Positions 8,072-17,581 are shown, numbered from the stretch's first letter. The stretch is DNA of 64,000 nucleotides from Fervidobacterium pennivorans (GCF_001644665.1 NZ_CP011393.1:1386001-1450000), one strand, 5' to 3'. The notes: generated from the sequence alone by a model not told the origin. Made by a program: numbers and translations.

Positions 8072-8940
8072 AATTCGCAGAGCTAATTGAAATATGGCAA
8101 AACACAAATCTTGAGTTCAGCGAGATTATATTGGCTCAAGAGATGATAGAAACAGGTAGAGATCCGGAGAAAGTTAAGCAGGTGCTAAGTAATTTGTTAA
8201 GGGTTATGCTCGAGGAAGCTGAGAAGAATTTTGGTAAAAGGTTCGAAACGCTGACGGGATTGACAGGTGATAATGCCTACAAACTTGCGAATGTGAAACC
8301 AAGGATGATGAGCAATTTTAATCATATAGCAATGGTTGTTGCACTTTCTATGGGTGAGTCAAACGCATCGATGGGAAGGATAGTTGCTTGTCCAACTGCG
8401 GGTTCATGCGGTGTTGTCCCAGGTGTTGCTTATGCGCTTTGGGAGGTTGAAAAAGCAAATTTTGATGATTTGCTTAAAGCATTCATAGTTGCCTCGGGCA
8501 TAGGGAATGTTGTTGCAAAGAGGGCAACGCTTTCAGGTGCTGCCGGTGGGTGTCAAGCAGAAATTGGAACGGCAACAGCGATGGCATCTGGGTTGTTGAC
8601 TTACTATTATTCGAAAGATCCTATCAGAGTTGGGCATGCAGCTGCTTTAGCTTTGAAAGCACTTATGGGACTTGTATGTGACCCTGTCGGTGGGTTTGTT
8701 GAAGTACCATGTGTGAAAAGGAATGGCAATGCTGTAAATGTGGCGATTGCTACAGCGGAAATGGCATTAGCTGGTATTGAGAGTGTCATTCCGTTCGATG
8801 AAGTTGTCGAAGCAATGTACGAAGTTGGGAAATCGCTACCCGAATCGCTGAGAGAAACAGGTCTCGGTGGTATTGCTGCTACAAAAACTGCCAAGGAAGT
8901 TGTTGAAAAGATACGAGAAAATTGGAAAGGGACGGAATAA
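8068..8940 (+). CDS. sdaAA: L-serine dehydratase, iron-sulfur type, alpha subunit
   Basis: This 290-residue catalytic subunit carries the cysteines expected for the cluster, in CPTAGSCGVVPG (about residue 111), GGCQAEIG and LVCDPVGG. Length and motifs agree with the two-subunit clostridial type. It overlaps the beta gene by ATGA. The pair lets the cell use serine as a pyruvate and ammonia source, which fits a peptide-fermenting anaerobe. Confidence 0.96.
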   Translation: MKFAELIEIWQNTNLEFSEIILAQEMIETGRDPEKVKQVLSNLLRVMLEEAEKNFGKRFETLTGLTGDNAYKLANVKPRMMSNFNHIAMVVALSMGESNASMGRIVACPTAGSCGVVPGVAYALWEVEKANFDDLLKAFIVASGIGNVVAKRATLSGAAGGCQAEIGTATAMASGLLTYYYSKDPIRVGHAAALALKALMGLVCDPVGGFVEVPCVKRNGNAVNVAIATAEMALAGIESVIPFDEVVEAMYEVGKSLPESLRETGLGGIAATKTAKEVVEKIRENWKGTE

Positions 8941-8991
8941 AGAAAAATAGAAAAATGCGTTAAATGATTTTTGAAATGCTTTGAATTTATT

Positions 8992-9014
8992 CCTAAACGT
9001 TTGTCTTTCTTAGG
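8992..9014. promoter_or_regulatory. Inverted repeat upstream of hutU, candidate operator
   Basis: CCTAA and TTAGG flank 13 bases containing ACGTTTGTC, 20 bases upstream of the hutU -35 box. A similar block in the opposite orientation lies upstream of glnA at 21791-21813, so it may be a shared regulator site. The regulator is unknown. Confidence 0.3.
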
Positions 9015-9034
9015 TATGGTTATTTTAGGAAGAA

Positions 9035-9063
9035 TTGAGAAAAGTCGTGGTTAGGGGTAGAAT
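9035..9063 (+). promoter_or_regulatory. Sigma-A promoter of hutU
   Basis: TTGAGA and TAGAAT are separated by exactly 17 bases, 54 bases upstream of the hutU start. Confidence 0.7.
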
Positions 9064-9117
9064 AAAAATATAGAGCTTTTCAATGCATTTTGGATGTTTT
9101 TCAAAGGGGGTTTGAGT

Positions 9118-10782
9118 ATGGCAGAAGTGATTAGAGCTCCAAGGGGAACAAAGTTAACGTGTAAGTCATGGCAGACAGAGGCTGCAATGCGTATGCTTAT
9201 GAATAACCTCGACCCTGAAGTAGCAAGGGACCCGGCAAATTTGATAGTGTACGGTGGTAAAGGAAAAGCAGCTAGAAATTGGGAATGTTTCTACAAGATA
9301 GTCGAAGTGCTTAAGGAACTCGAAAATGATGAAACACTTATTGTTCAAAGCGGAAAACCTGTTGCCGTTTGGAAAACGCATGAATGGGCTCCGCGTGTAC
9401 TCATTGCAAATTCCAACCTTGTTCCAAAGTGGGCAACCTGGGAGTACTTCAATGAACTTGAAGCACGCGGACTAATCATGTATGGTCAGATGACCGCAGG
9501 AAGCTGGATTTATATTGGCACACAGGGTATACTCCAAGGGACTTACGAGACGTTCTATGCGGTTGCTAAAAAATACTTTGGTGGAACACTTAGAGGAAGG
9601 CTTGTGTTGACAGCTGGGCTTGGTGAGATGGGTGGAGCTCAGCCACTTGCTGTAACAATGAACGATGGTGTGGTAATCGCTGTTGAAGTGGATAAACGAA
9701 TGATAGACAGAAGGCTTCAAACGGGGTACCTTGATACGTGGACAGATAGTCTCGACGAAGCGTTGAAAATGGCAAAAGAAGCCATGAAGGAAGGTAGACC
9801 TCTGTCGATAGGTCTACTTGCCAATGCGGCTGACGTACATCCTGAACTTGTGAGAAGAGGAATCATTCCCGATGTTGTCACAGACCAGACAGCTGCACAT
9901 GATCCACTCAACGGATACGTTCCGGCAGGTATTTCTTTTGAAGAAGCACTTAAGTTGAGAAAAGAAAATCCACAAAAATACTTGGAGATGGTATATGGTA
10001 GTGTTGTTAAACATGTGAACGCTATTTTGGAAATGCAAAAACAAGGTGCAAAGGTCTTTGAGTATGGAAACAATATCAGAAGGCTCGCTTTTGACCACGG
10101 CGTTAAGGATGCGTTCAATATTCCAGGATACGTACCTGAATACATCAGAGACCTTTTCAGTGAAGGTAAAGGACCGTTCAGATGGGTTGCACTCTCTGGA
10201 AATCCTGAAGATATATACAAAACAGACCAGAAGGTTTTAGAACTTTTCGGAGAAGACGAACATTTAAGGAAATGGATAGAAATGGCTCAGAAGAAAGTAA
10301 AATGGCAAGGGCTTCCGGCACGAATTTGTTGGCTTGGTATGGGTCAAAGAGCTGAGATGGGACTTGCAATGAATGATATGGTGAGAAAAGGTGAACTCGA
10401 AGCTCCTATCGTTATTGGTAGAGACCATCATGATACAGGTTCTGTTGCAAGTCCGTATAGAGAAACCGAAGCGATGAAAGATGGTAGCGATGCAATTGCC
10501 GACTGGCCCATTTTGAACGCTATGCTCAACGTGGCAAGCGGTGCTACGTGGGTATCGTTCCACCACGGTGGCGGTGTTGGTATTGGTTATTCACTCCATG
10601 CTGGCGTTGTTATCGTTGCAGATGGAACTGAATTGGCAAGGCAGAAGCTCGAAAGGGTGCTTACAAACGATGTAGGTATGGGAGTCGTAAGACACGCTGA
10701 TGCAGGATACGAGATTGCAATCAGAACGGCGAAGAAACACGGCATCAGGATGCCGATGTTGAAAGATGAAGAAGGGAAGTAA
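9118..10782 (+). CDS. hutU: Urocanate hydratase
   Basis: The enzyme converts urocanate to 4-imidazolone-5-propionate in histidine degradation, with tightly bound NAD+. The start at 9118 follows AAAGGGGG; an ATG at 9094 lies upstream of that site and is rejected. The 554-residue length is that of the family. Recognisable blocks are [14 protein letters not shown] near the N-terminus, [42 protein letters not shown], and [17 protein letters not shown]. No hutH, hutI or formiminotransferase gene is in this window, so the rest of the pathway would have to be elsewhere. It has its own promoter and stands alone. Confidence 0.97.
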   Translation: MAEVIRAPRGTKLTCKSWQTEAAMRMLMNNLDPEVARDPANLIVYGGKGKAARNWECFYKIVEVLKELENDETLIVQSGKPVAVWKTHEWAPRVLIANSNLVPKWATWEYFNELEARGLIMYGQMTAGSWIYIGTQGILQGTYETFYAVAKKYFGGTLRGRLVLTAGLGEMGGAQPLAVTMNDGVVIAVEVDKRMIDRRLQTGYLDTWTDSLDEALKMAKEAMKEGRPLSIGLLANAADVHPELVRRGIIPDVVTDQTAAHDPLNGYVPAGISFEEALKLRKENPQKYLEMVYGSVVKHVNAILEMQKQGAKVFEYGNNIRRLAFDHGVKDAFNIPGYVPEYIRDLFSEGKGPFRWVALSGNPEDIYKTDQKVLELFGEDEHLRKWIEMAQKKVKWQGLPARICWLGMGQRAEMGLAMNDMVRKGELEAPIVIGRDHHDTGSVASPYRETEAMKDGSDAIADWPILNAMLNVASGATWVSFHHGGGVGIGYSLHAGVVIVADGTELARQKLERVLTNDVGMGVVRHADAGYEIAIRTAKKHGIRMPMLKDEEGK

Positions 10783-10820
10783 TTTTAGTTGATTTTGGGA
10801 AGGAAGGTCGAGAAATAGCG

Positions 10821-11621
10821 ATGTATGTAGGACCTGAGAGGTTTAAGAAATTAGAAAAAATAGATTTTGATACTTCTGAACTTATTGGGTTTTTAGAGAG
10901 TAAGAAAGAAAGGCTTGATGTTTACCACCGCCATGTGGCGGTGGTAAGTTGTCATCTTAACCATACTGAACATTTTTCAACTTTCCCGTTTTATATGAAC
11001 TTCATAGTCACGCCTTCCGATGAAAAAGTCGTCGGTATTTCGATTTCCTCGCCGATGTCACTCACACCTGCGATTTACAAAATGAATGAACTTGCGAAAA
11101 AAGATGAATTCATCAAGCTTTGCGGCGAGATTATAAACAATCCGAATGAGCAATGGATTTGTCAGTGTGGTATAATGAAATTGCCGTTAAAGACCAGGTT
11201 CGTAGCGATTGCTGGAAATGATGGATTTCTAAACAAGGAGATGTTCAGTGAAAAGGTTTTTGGCACAGAATCATTTTCTTTTGCCAAGCGTGTGAATGAG
11301 AAAGTTTTGGAATTTTTGGAAAAATACAAAGATGGACAGTATAAAATATGTAGAACGATAATAAACGATGAAGGGTTGAATCTCTTTGTGGTTGATAAGA
11401 AGGTAACTGATGAGTTCCGTCCATTGTATTCAGAGGTTATTTCGTTGCTAAGAAAGAAATACAGCCTTGCACCAGCTAAATATTATCCGATATCGGAACG
11501 CGTCATTGGTTCGTTTACGCTTGAGTTTGAAACGATTTTTTCCAATGCGCCGTTTGAAAGAGTTGATAGGCTACTGGAAGATTATGAGAAAATAAAATCT
11601 GATATCGCAAAGTATTTTTAA
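10821..11621 (+). CDS. Unrecognised protein with in-frame DNA palindrome
   Basis: This 266-residue protein has no signal peptide or membrane segment and I do not recognise its family. The open frame, good codon use and a ribosome-site-like GGAAGGTCGAG before the ATG support a real gene. It contains a Cys-x-Cys in WICQCGIMKLP (about residue 115) and a Lys/Glu-rich C-terminal helix. Residues 34-43 (VYHRHVAVVS) are encoded by a perfect 11-bp inverted repeat, which may be an inserted element. It sits between hutU and a TPM-domain gene, with no clear functional link to either. Confidence 0.6.
   Translation: MYVGPERFKKLEKIDFDTSELIGFLESKKERLDVYHRHVAVVSCHLNHTEHFSTFPFYMNFIVTPSDEKVVGISISSPMSLTPAIYKMNELAKKDEFIKLCGEIINNPNEQWICQCGIMKLPLKTRFVAIAGNDGFLNKEMFSEKVFGTESFSFAKRVNEKVLEFLEKYKDGQYKICRTIINDEGLNLFVVDKKVTDEFRPLYSEVISLLRKKYSLAPAKYYPISERVIGSFTLEFETIFSNAPFERVDRLLEDYEKIKSDIAKYF
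10922..10947. repeat. Perfect 11-bp inverted repeat inside a coding frame
   Basis: TTACCACCGCC, a four-base ATGT loop and GGCGGTGGTAA form a GC-rich hairpin (about 7 G/C pairs of 11) unlike the AT-rich surroundings. It keeps the reading frame of the unrecognised gene and encodes YHRHVAVV. Candidate explanations are a small dispersed repeat or an insertion footprint. Confidence 0.8.
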
Positions 11622-11648
11622 GCTTGCGATATGAATGGGGTTGAGTCG

Positions 11649-12407
11649 ATGAGATTAAAGCGAACGTTTTACTTAATTTTGGGTTTGTTGTTTATTTCAA
11701 ATATATTGTTAGCAGTTGATTTTCCAAAGCCCACACCATACAAATACATCAACGATTACGTTGGTGTGGTTGAACCAGAATACGTTCAAAAGATAATTTC
11801 GGTGGGAAAAGAACTCGAAGATAAAACCACAGCGCAGGTAACGGCGGTAATTATTGACTCACTACAGGGTATAACAATTGAAGAATATGCGGTTGAGCTT
11901 TTCAGAAGATGGGGAATAGGACAGAAAGGGAAAGATAATGGTGTTTTGTTGCTCGTTGCGATAAACGACAGACAAATGCGTATAGAGGTAGGTTACGGAC
12001 TTGAAGGCGCCATCCCGGATGGGAAGGCTGGACGGATTAGGGATGAGTATATCATTCCATATTTCAAGGAAGGTGATTACTCAAAAGGTATTTACTACGG
12101 ATATTTGGCTCTTGCGAAAGAAGTTGCCAAGGAATACAATGTGGAACTTACGTTTGATGTAGATGCCGAGTTACCTAAGAGTTCTTCGGCGTATGTTGAG
12201 ACGATAGTGATAGTACTAATTGTGGTTTTTATCATGTTAGTTTTGTCGAGGCGAGGGGTATGGTATATTGGTCCACGTGGTCCAATGGGACCTGGTAATT
12301 TTGGTGGATTTGGCGGATTCAGAGGCTCTGGAAGAAGTTCTGGTGGAGGATTTGGTGGTTTTGGTGGGGGCAGAAGTGGTGGCGGTGGTGCTAGCGGGAA
12401 GTGGTGA
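11649..12407 (+). CDS. TPM-domain (YgcG-like) exported membrane protein
   Basis: Start ATG 11649 is preceded by GGGGTTGA. The 252-residue protein has a signal peptide (MRLKRTFYLILGLLFISNILLA), a TPM domain at about 25-165 (YINDYVGVVEPEYVQKI, AQVTAVIIDSLQG, NGVLLLVAINDRQMRIEVGYGLEG), one membrane helix at about 175-195, and a Gly/Phe-rich tail ending GGGGASGKW. The architecture is that of the widespread YgcG family. TPM domains have been linked to membrane protein repair and phosphatase activity, but the role here is unknown. The domain would lie outside the cytoplasmic membrane. Confidence 0.85.
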   Translation: MRLKRTFYLILGLLFISNILLAVDFPKPTPYKYINDYVGVVEPEYVQKIISVGKELEDKTTAQVTAVIIDSLQGITIEEYAVELFRRWGIGQKGKDNGVLLLVAINDRQMRIEVGYGLEGAIPDGKAGRIRDEYIIPYFKEGDYSKGIYYGYLALAKEVAKEYNVELTFDVDAELPKSSSAYVETIVIVLIVVFIMLVLSRRGVWYIGPRGPMGPGNFGGFGGFRGSGRSSGGGFGGFGGGRSGGGGASGKW

Positions 12408-12432
12408 GAGAATAGCGAGGTGTTTGCGGTAA

Positions 12433-13431
12433 ATGAAAAGTATTTACAAAGTCGAAAAAATAAACATACTTATATTGGAAGGATTGGCGATATTCTTTGT
12501 TATGCTAGTTCACGCTGGAACTCCAAACTATATATATGCATTTTTCAGCTATGGACTTGGTTCACTTGTGTTTGCAAGGGGATACCAGTGGAAGAAAAGA
12601 GATTTCAAAGAGTTACTCTCATCAAGAATTTTGCTTGTTCAAACTTACTATGTTGCGGGTTTTATCAACACGATAATTTTTCTATTAATTGCACCAGCTA
12701 ATGTGCAGAAGTATCCGAAATACACGTATTTAATGAATTTTCTCTTAGGTAGGATGGACAAATTAGACCAGGTTGCCGTCAATGCGATACCAACATGGTT
12801 TTTCTTGATGCTTTTCTTTGCAGAGATTTTGTTCTATTTTGTTGAGAAGAGTAAATTTCTGCTAATTTTTTCGATTATAGGTTCATTTGTATTTAGGATT
12901 TTCGCACACGAACCGCTACCTTTTAAAATTGATGCTGCAATTGTTGCACTACCATTTTTCTGGATAGGACGTGAATGGAAAAAGAGAAACCTTAGCATTT
13001 CCATCGTGGATTTTATGCTTGCAACTGTTGGTTTGATTCTAATAAGTCAGGTCAATGGTGATATTTCTTGGAACAACCAATGGTTTGGAAAAAGTGGAAT
13101 AATTTCGTTCCTTGGAGAGGTTCTGGCGATAGTTGTTATCGCGTTCCTTTCTGATTTGGTGAAGAAGTTAAAGATTGATAAGTTCTTTTTGAGATTATCC
13201 ATGAACGCACTTTTTGTGATTTCTTACCATATACTACTTGGTAGTTTGATTTATGTTTTGATAAATTCACTTGGAGTGGTCATCTCCGATGTGATGGTAT
13301 TTTTGAATAAATTTTGGTATATTTATTTCACACTTGATCTAATTTTGGTATATTTAGCAATTACTTATCTTCCTTCAAAGGTAAAAGTGCTTCTGATTGG
13401 TGATTTGAGGAGATTACTAACTAAGCGATGA
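12433..13431 (+). CDS. Integral membrane acyltransferase, family 3-like
   Basis: This 332-residue protein is a polytopic membrane protein with about ten hydrophobic segments. The N-terminal LEGLAIFFVMLVHAG has the early-helix histidine typical of the acyltransferase 3 / OpgC group, and later helices contain NALFVISYHILLGSLIYVL. These proteins acylate carbohydrates at the membrane. It overlaps the next glycosyltransferase gene by ATGA and opens a surface-glycan cluster, so acetylation of a surface polysaccharide is the likely role. Family assignment is moderate because the sequence is divergent. Confidence 0.65.
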   Translation: MKSIYKVEKINILILEGLAIFFVMLVHAGTPNYIYAFFSYGLGSLVFARGYQWKKRDFKELLSSRILLVQTYYVAGFINTIIFLLIAPANVQKYPKYTYLMNFLLGRMDKLDQVAVNAIPTWFFLMLFFAEILFYFVEKSKFLLIFSIIGSFVFRIFAHEPLPFKIDAAIVALPFFWIGREWKKRNLSISIVDFMLATVGLILISQVNGDISWNNQWFGKSGIISFLGEVLAIVVIAFLSDLVKKLKIDKFFLRLSMNALFVISYHILLGSLIYVLINSLGVVISDVMVFLNKFWYIYFTLDLILVYLAITYLPSKVKVLLIGDLRRLLTKR

Positions 13432-14452
13432 ATTCTGACAAACCTCTTGTTTCAGTTGTCATTCCAGCGTATGATGTTGAAAAATTCATCCCGAAGACAT
13501 TGGAGAGTGTGTTAAAGCAGACGTATGAAAATTTAGAAATAATAGTTGTAAACGATGGGTCAGTAGATAAAACAGGTGTTGTTGTGGAAAACATATTGGG
13601 AAATCAAAATAGATTTCCCTATAAAGTGATACACAAAAAAATGAAGGTGTGAGCGTAGCGAGGAATGTTGGAATTGAAAACGCGAAGGGGAAGTATCTGA
13701 AATTCCTTGATGGTGATGATTGGCTTGAGCCCGATGCCGTACAAGTTTTAGTTGAAACATGTGAAAAGTACAACTGCGAGATAGCTTTTGGCGGACAGGA
13801 TGTCGTTAGTTCGAAGGGAAGGGTTTTATATAAGTACAACGAAAGCTATGTTTATGACGAAGGATTAAAAAATCCAAGAGAAGTGCTTAGGGATTTTCTT
13901 GTTGGAAAAAGTTATATTTCTATGAACAGTTCGATATTTCTCAAAAGCGTTGTCGATAAATACGAAATAAGATTTACTAAAGGTGCAAAATTTGGTGAAG
14001 ATAACGAGTTTATCTCTAAATTCTTGTACTTTTCAAACGCAGCTTACATGTTCAATAGGAAGTTCTCATCACTTGTTTATAGACATAACTCAGTTACAAA
14101 ACAGGCAACATTAGCAGTCTTTCATAATGTTGGATCTATGAAAAGGTTGAAGCGATTTTTTGAATTGAATAACGAATCTGAACTTGTAAAGTTGTTGGAA
14201 GAATACGTGATACCAAAAGCATATGCTTGGACTATTGGAAATCTTGCTTACAATGGATATTCATTTCGTAAGTGGATAAAAATCGCCAGAGCTCCGAACA
14301 TTCGCAAGCAGATACTTAAGTTAAAACGCGAGTACAATCCAACGAAGATGGGGAAAGAGATGAAATTTGTATTGAGGATGTATGCTATTTCTCCGGAATT
14401 AACTTACGTATTACTTAGAACTGCAAATATAATTTTCAGATTAAAGGCATGA
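13428..14452 (+). pseudogene. Family 2 glycosyltransferase split by a one-base slip in an A7 tract
   Basis: The first frame (13428-13652) encodes a GT-A start (PLVSVVIPAYDVEKFIPKTL, IIVVNDGSVDKT) and stops soon after the A-run at 13635-13641. The second frame (13649-14452) continues with VSVARNVGIENAKGKYLKFLDGDDW, the exact next part of a GT2 fold. With one extra A the junction would read HKKNEGVSVARN, a canonical GT2 sequence. The rejoined protein would have about 341 residues. Everything else looks intact, so this may be a sequencing error, a recent mutation, a phase-variable switch, or a gene expressed by slippage or -1 frameshifting. It overlaps the acyltransferase gene by four bases. Confidence 0.85.
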
Positions 14453-14462
14453 AATCAGCAGG

Positions 14463-15359
14463 ATGACTCTGAGAAAGCGGGTGTTGTGCTTGACAATGAA
14501 AAGGTACTTGATAGCAACAGCATGTAACAAAAAATACGAAGAGTTTTTGCTGAACCACTGGTTCAGGTCGCTTAAAGATAATGTTGATTTATCTGAGATA
14601 GATGTACTGATTATGGATTATGGATTATCGGAAGATATAGTTCAAAAGCTTTCCGAACAAGGGGCTATTGTGAGGAAGGCAAACCGAGTAGATGGACACA
14701 TTAACAATACAAGATTTTTGGAACTGGCGGATTTTTTAAAAGAAAATCCTGCTTATGAGCAGGTTATTTTATGCGATTCGGGAGATATAATCTTCCAAGG
14801 TGATATATCACACCTGTTTAAAGAAAGTACAACACAAATAAGGGCGGTTACAGAAGACTTTTCGCCAAATATGGATATGATAATCAATGAAACTAAAGTT
14901 GAGAATGCAGATGAGGTACGAAAAAAGCTATGGAAAAAGCAACTGATAAATGCGGGTTTTGTGGTATATCCTCGTGATGTTTATATCGACTTTGTAGAAA
15001 GAGCATTCTCAAAAGTTAAGGATAGCTACGCCTGGGGTGTTGATATGATACTTTTAAATTACTACGCTTATGAAAACGGTTTTTTCAAGCTTCCAGTCAT
15101 ATACAATTTCATCCCAACGACAGCAAGAGTCAGGTATAAAATAGAAGATGGGATTTTCTACATAATAAAAAATGGTGAAAAGATAAAAGTTTATGTTGTA
15201 CACAACGCAGGTGGATACAAAGCTTTCAGACCTGTCTTAAAGTTCGGCTACGGCAAAAACTACAATATTCCACGACCGTTAACGATATTTACGCTGAGGA
15301 TATTCTATATATCGCTTTATGGTTTAAGACATTTAGGCTCGATATTTCGCAAACGATAG
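14463..15359 (+). CDS. GT8-like glycosyltransferase
   Basis: The protein is 298 residues from ATG 14463, or 287 from ATG 14496 (MKRYLIATACNKKYEEFL), which better fits the fold. The key feature is VILCDSGDIIFQGDISHLF, a DxD-type metal and nucleotide-sugar site followed by the usual disc-like strand pattern, then AVTEDF and INAGFVVYPRD. This resembles family 8-type transferases. There is no signal peptide. It is the last plus-strand gene of the glycan cluster and converges on the minus-strand galactofuranose genes with an 11-base gap and no visible terminator. Confidence 0.65.
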   Translation: MTLRKRVLCLTMKRYLIATACNKKYEEFLLNHWFRSLKDNVDLSEIDVLIMDYGLSEDIVQKLSEQGAIVRKANRVDGHINNTRFLELADFLKENPAYEQVILCDSGDIIFQGDISHLFKESTTQIRAVTEDFSPNMDMIINETKVENADEVRKKLWKKQLINAGFVVYPRDVYIDFVERAFSKVKDSYAWGVDMILLNYYAYENGFFKLPVIYNFIPTTARVRYKIEDGIFYIIKNGEKIKVYVVHNAGGYKAFRPVLKFGYGKNYNIPRPLTIFTLRIFYISLYGLRHLGSIFRKR

Positions 15360-15370
15360 AAGCTGACGAA

Positions 15371-16429
15371 CTAAACATCCAAAATTTTTCTGAGCAGTTC
15401 TTCCAGATTCTTTCCAGTTGCTAGAGTTTCTGCTAACGCAACAATATTCTTCTTCCATGTTTTGTATTCATCTTCTGTAACCTGAGAAAGTTTTTCATCT
15501 AATTCCATCAAATTTGACACACCAAAACCTATATTGTATTGTTTGACAAGTTCATAGATTGCCGATTCTTTCCATACTATCAACGGTAAACCACTCACAA
15601 TGTAAAGTGAGGCTTTATGCGGAGAGTTATACCTCAAGTACTCTCCGGTTGTGCCGGCGATAGTCTCTATTTCTTCTCCATCCCAGACTAATCCGAAGTG
15701 TCCTTCAATTTTGTATGGTAGTTCATCGGGGTGAAATGCCCCTTTTAGTTCAAGTATGCCTTCTCTGACTTCTCCGTTGTAACCTTTGCCGTATAGATGA
15801 AGTGTATAACCTTTAAAAGGCGATTTATGAAGCATTTTTTCTATAAACTTTGATTTTGCAAGGTTACCAGCGAATGTAATTATGTATCTACCATTTGGTT
15901 TATGTGGTGTTGATAGAAGTTTTTCTTTATCTATACGTTCAAGAAGATAATCAAAGAAACCTAATATGAAAGTTTCTCCAGGAAAATTCAGTTCGTTCTT
16001 AAGGTATTCTGCCATCTTTTTGGAGTGAACTACTGCATGTGTGAAATTCTTAAAGACAAAGCGTTCTCTCAATATGTCAATTTTTCTCGCATATCTGATG
16101 CTTTCAATATCATGTATTACGACGATTCTTCTACCATTCTTGAAAGTTGATTTCAAGAATGGTGCAATGAAGGAATCGAGACCTGTTCCGTTCTGAAATA
16201 CAGCGTTTGATTCTCTAATACCTTTATCAACCCAAGAACGGAAGAGTAACGCGAAGAGTTTATGAGGCATAAAAACTTTTTCTGTCTCTTCTGTTTTACC
16301 TTTGAAAATATCTATCCGTTCAAGTCCCATGCTTATTAACACTCTTTCTACATCCATTTTTGCTTTGAATCCTGCGTTGAATTTGCTTCCCCAGTGAAAG
16401 TAAGGGACATAGTACGTCAGAAAAATCAC
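15371..16429 (-). CDS. Probable beta-1,6-galactofuranosyltransferase (WbbI/Gtf3-like)
   Basis: This 352-residue GT-B protein has an N-terminal acceptor half (FQNGTGLDSFIAPFLKS, RRIVVIHDIESIRYAR) and a C-terminal donor half ending with GTTGEYLRYNSPHKASLYI and SGLPLIVWKESAI. That last block is characteristic of the WbbI/Gtf3 group, some of which transfer galactofuranose. The gene overlaps the end of glf by ATGA, which supports UDP-galactofuranose as donor. Specificity could instead be for glucose, as in Gtf3. Confidence 0.65.
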   Translation of the reverse strand: MIFLTYYVPYFHWGSKFNAGFKAKMDVERVLISMGLERIDIFKGKTEETEKVFMPHKLFALLFRSWVDKGIRESNAVFQNGTGLDSFIAPFLKSTFKNGRRIVVIHDIESIRYARKIDILRERFVFKNFTHAVVHSKKMAEYLKNELNFPGETFILGFFDYLLERIDKEKLLSTPHKPNGRYIITFAGNLAKSKFIEKMLHKSPFKGYTLHLYGKGYNGEVREGILELKGAFHPDELPYKIEGHFGLVWDGEEIETIAGTTGEYLRYNSPHKASLYIVSGLPLIVWKESAIYELVKQYNIGFGVSNLMELDEKLSQVTEDEYKTWKKNIVALAETLATGKNLEELLRKILDV

Positions 16430-17535
16430 TCCTTAAGCCATTTCGAAACTTTTTCCTTACTAACCTCAATAACTTGATCCATATTGTAGTACTTGTATTC
16501 CGCAAGCCTCCCTACAAATATGTATTCCCCACTCTCTTCTAACTTCTCTACCTCTTTCATATATTTTTCCCTTTTCTCCATATTATCCTGTGTCATCACT
16601 ATGTAGTATGGTTCCGCGCTTGCAAGTGGGTATTCAAAGCATACTGTCGTTTTCTCACTCTTCTCGTTCAAAAAGTGCTTGTACTCAGTTATCCTTGTCC
16701 AATCGTAATCGTTCGGGTAATTGACAACTGCCACCGGTTGGTAATATTCTTTGTCGTATGTCTTCAACTCCAGCCTCAACGAACGATATTCGAGTTTCCC
16801 ATACACATAATCAAAAAACCTATCAAGTTCTCCTGTATATACTGTTAGCTCCGATTTGAATAAATCCCTTACTTCGAAGTAATCCACTCCTGTGAGTATA
16901 GCTATATTTTCATGATTTAGCATGTTTTCTACCATCTTCGTGTAACCATGTTTTGGAATTCCTTGGTATTTGTCTGAGAAATACCTATCATCCCTATTTG
17001 TCCTTATCGGTATTCTCTTTGCTACCTCTGGTGATAGCTCTTCTGGGTCTCTTTCCCATTGTTTTATTGTGTAATTTTTGAAAAACATTTCATATAACCT
17101 TTCCCCAACTTGTGAAACAACTACATCTCTGAAATTCTTTGGTGGGTTATTGAACTTTGACTTTTTCACTTCTTTTTCCAAGAACTCTTCCACTTCGTAT
17201 GTGGCTATATTAACCCCAAACACTTCGCAGAGTGTGTCCCTGTTGATTGGAAATGGTAAAAGTTTTCCTTCAACATAGCTCAGGACTTTGTGCTGGTAGT
17301 AGTGGAATTCGGTAAAACGGTTAACAAAATCCCAAACATCTTTGTTATTGGTGTGGAAGATATGCGGACCGTAGGTATGGATGGTAATACCATTTTCATT
17401 TTTGTAATCATGGCAATGTCCTGCAATGTGTTTGTGTTTTTCAATAACAAGAACTCTCTTTCCTGATTCAGCTAAGATTCTTGCTGCTGTTGCACCTGAC
17501 AACCCCGCTCCAACTACAACTATGTCAAAGCTCAT
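16426..17535 (-). CDS. glf: UDP-galactopyranose mutase
   Basis: The flavoenzyme interconverts UDP-galactopyranose and UDP-galactofuranose. The 369-residue protein starts MSFDIVVVGAGLSGATAARILAESGKRVLVIEK (FAD-binding Rossmann fold) and contains GHCHDYKNENGITIHTYGPHIFHT, YTIKQWERDPEELSPEVAKRIPIRTN and DRYFSDKYQGIPKHGYT, all diagnostic. Its length is that of bacterial Glf. It is translationally coupled to the downstream galactofuranosyltransferase-like gene. A furanose-containing surface glycan in this organism follows from the pair. Confidence 0.96.
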   Translation of the reverse strand: MSFDIVVVGAGLSGATAARILAESGKRVLVIEKHKHIAGHCHDYKNENGITIHTYGPHIFHTNNKDVWDFVNRFTEFHYYQHKVLSYVEGKLLPFPINRDTLCEVFGVNIATYEVEEFLEKEVKKSKFNNPPKNFRDVVVSQVGERLYEMFFKNYTIKQWERDPEELSPEVAKRIPIRTNRDDRYFSDKYQGIPKHGYTKMVENMLNHENIAILTGVDYFEVRDLFKSELTVYTGELDRFFDYVYGKLEYRSLRLELKTYDKEYYQPVAVVNYPNDYDWTRITEYKHFLNEKSEKTTVCFEYPLASAEPYYIVMTQDNMEKREKYMKEVEKLEESGEYIFVGRLAEYKYYNMDQVIEVSKEKVSKWLKE

Positions 17536-17581
17536 TTTCCCACCTCTTCTTTTTCTTTTAGTCTTTTACTGACTTGCTCCA

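Noticed and set aside
15355-15375. Terminator between the two convergent glycan gene sets
   Set aside because: No stem-loop with a T-run is visible in or next to the 11-base gap.
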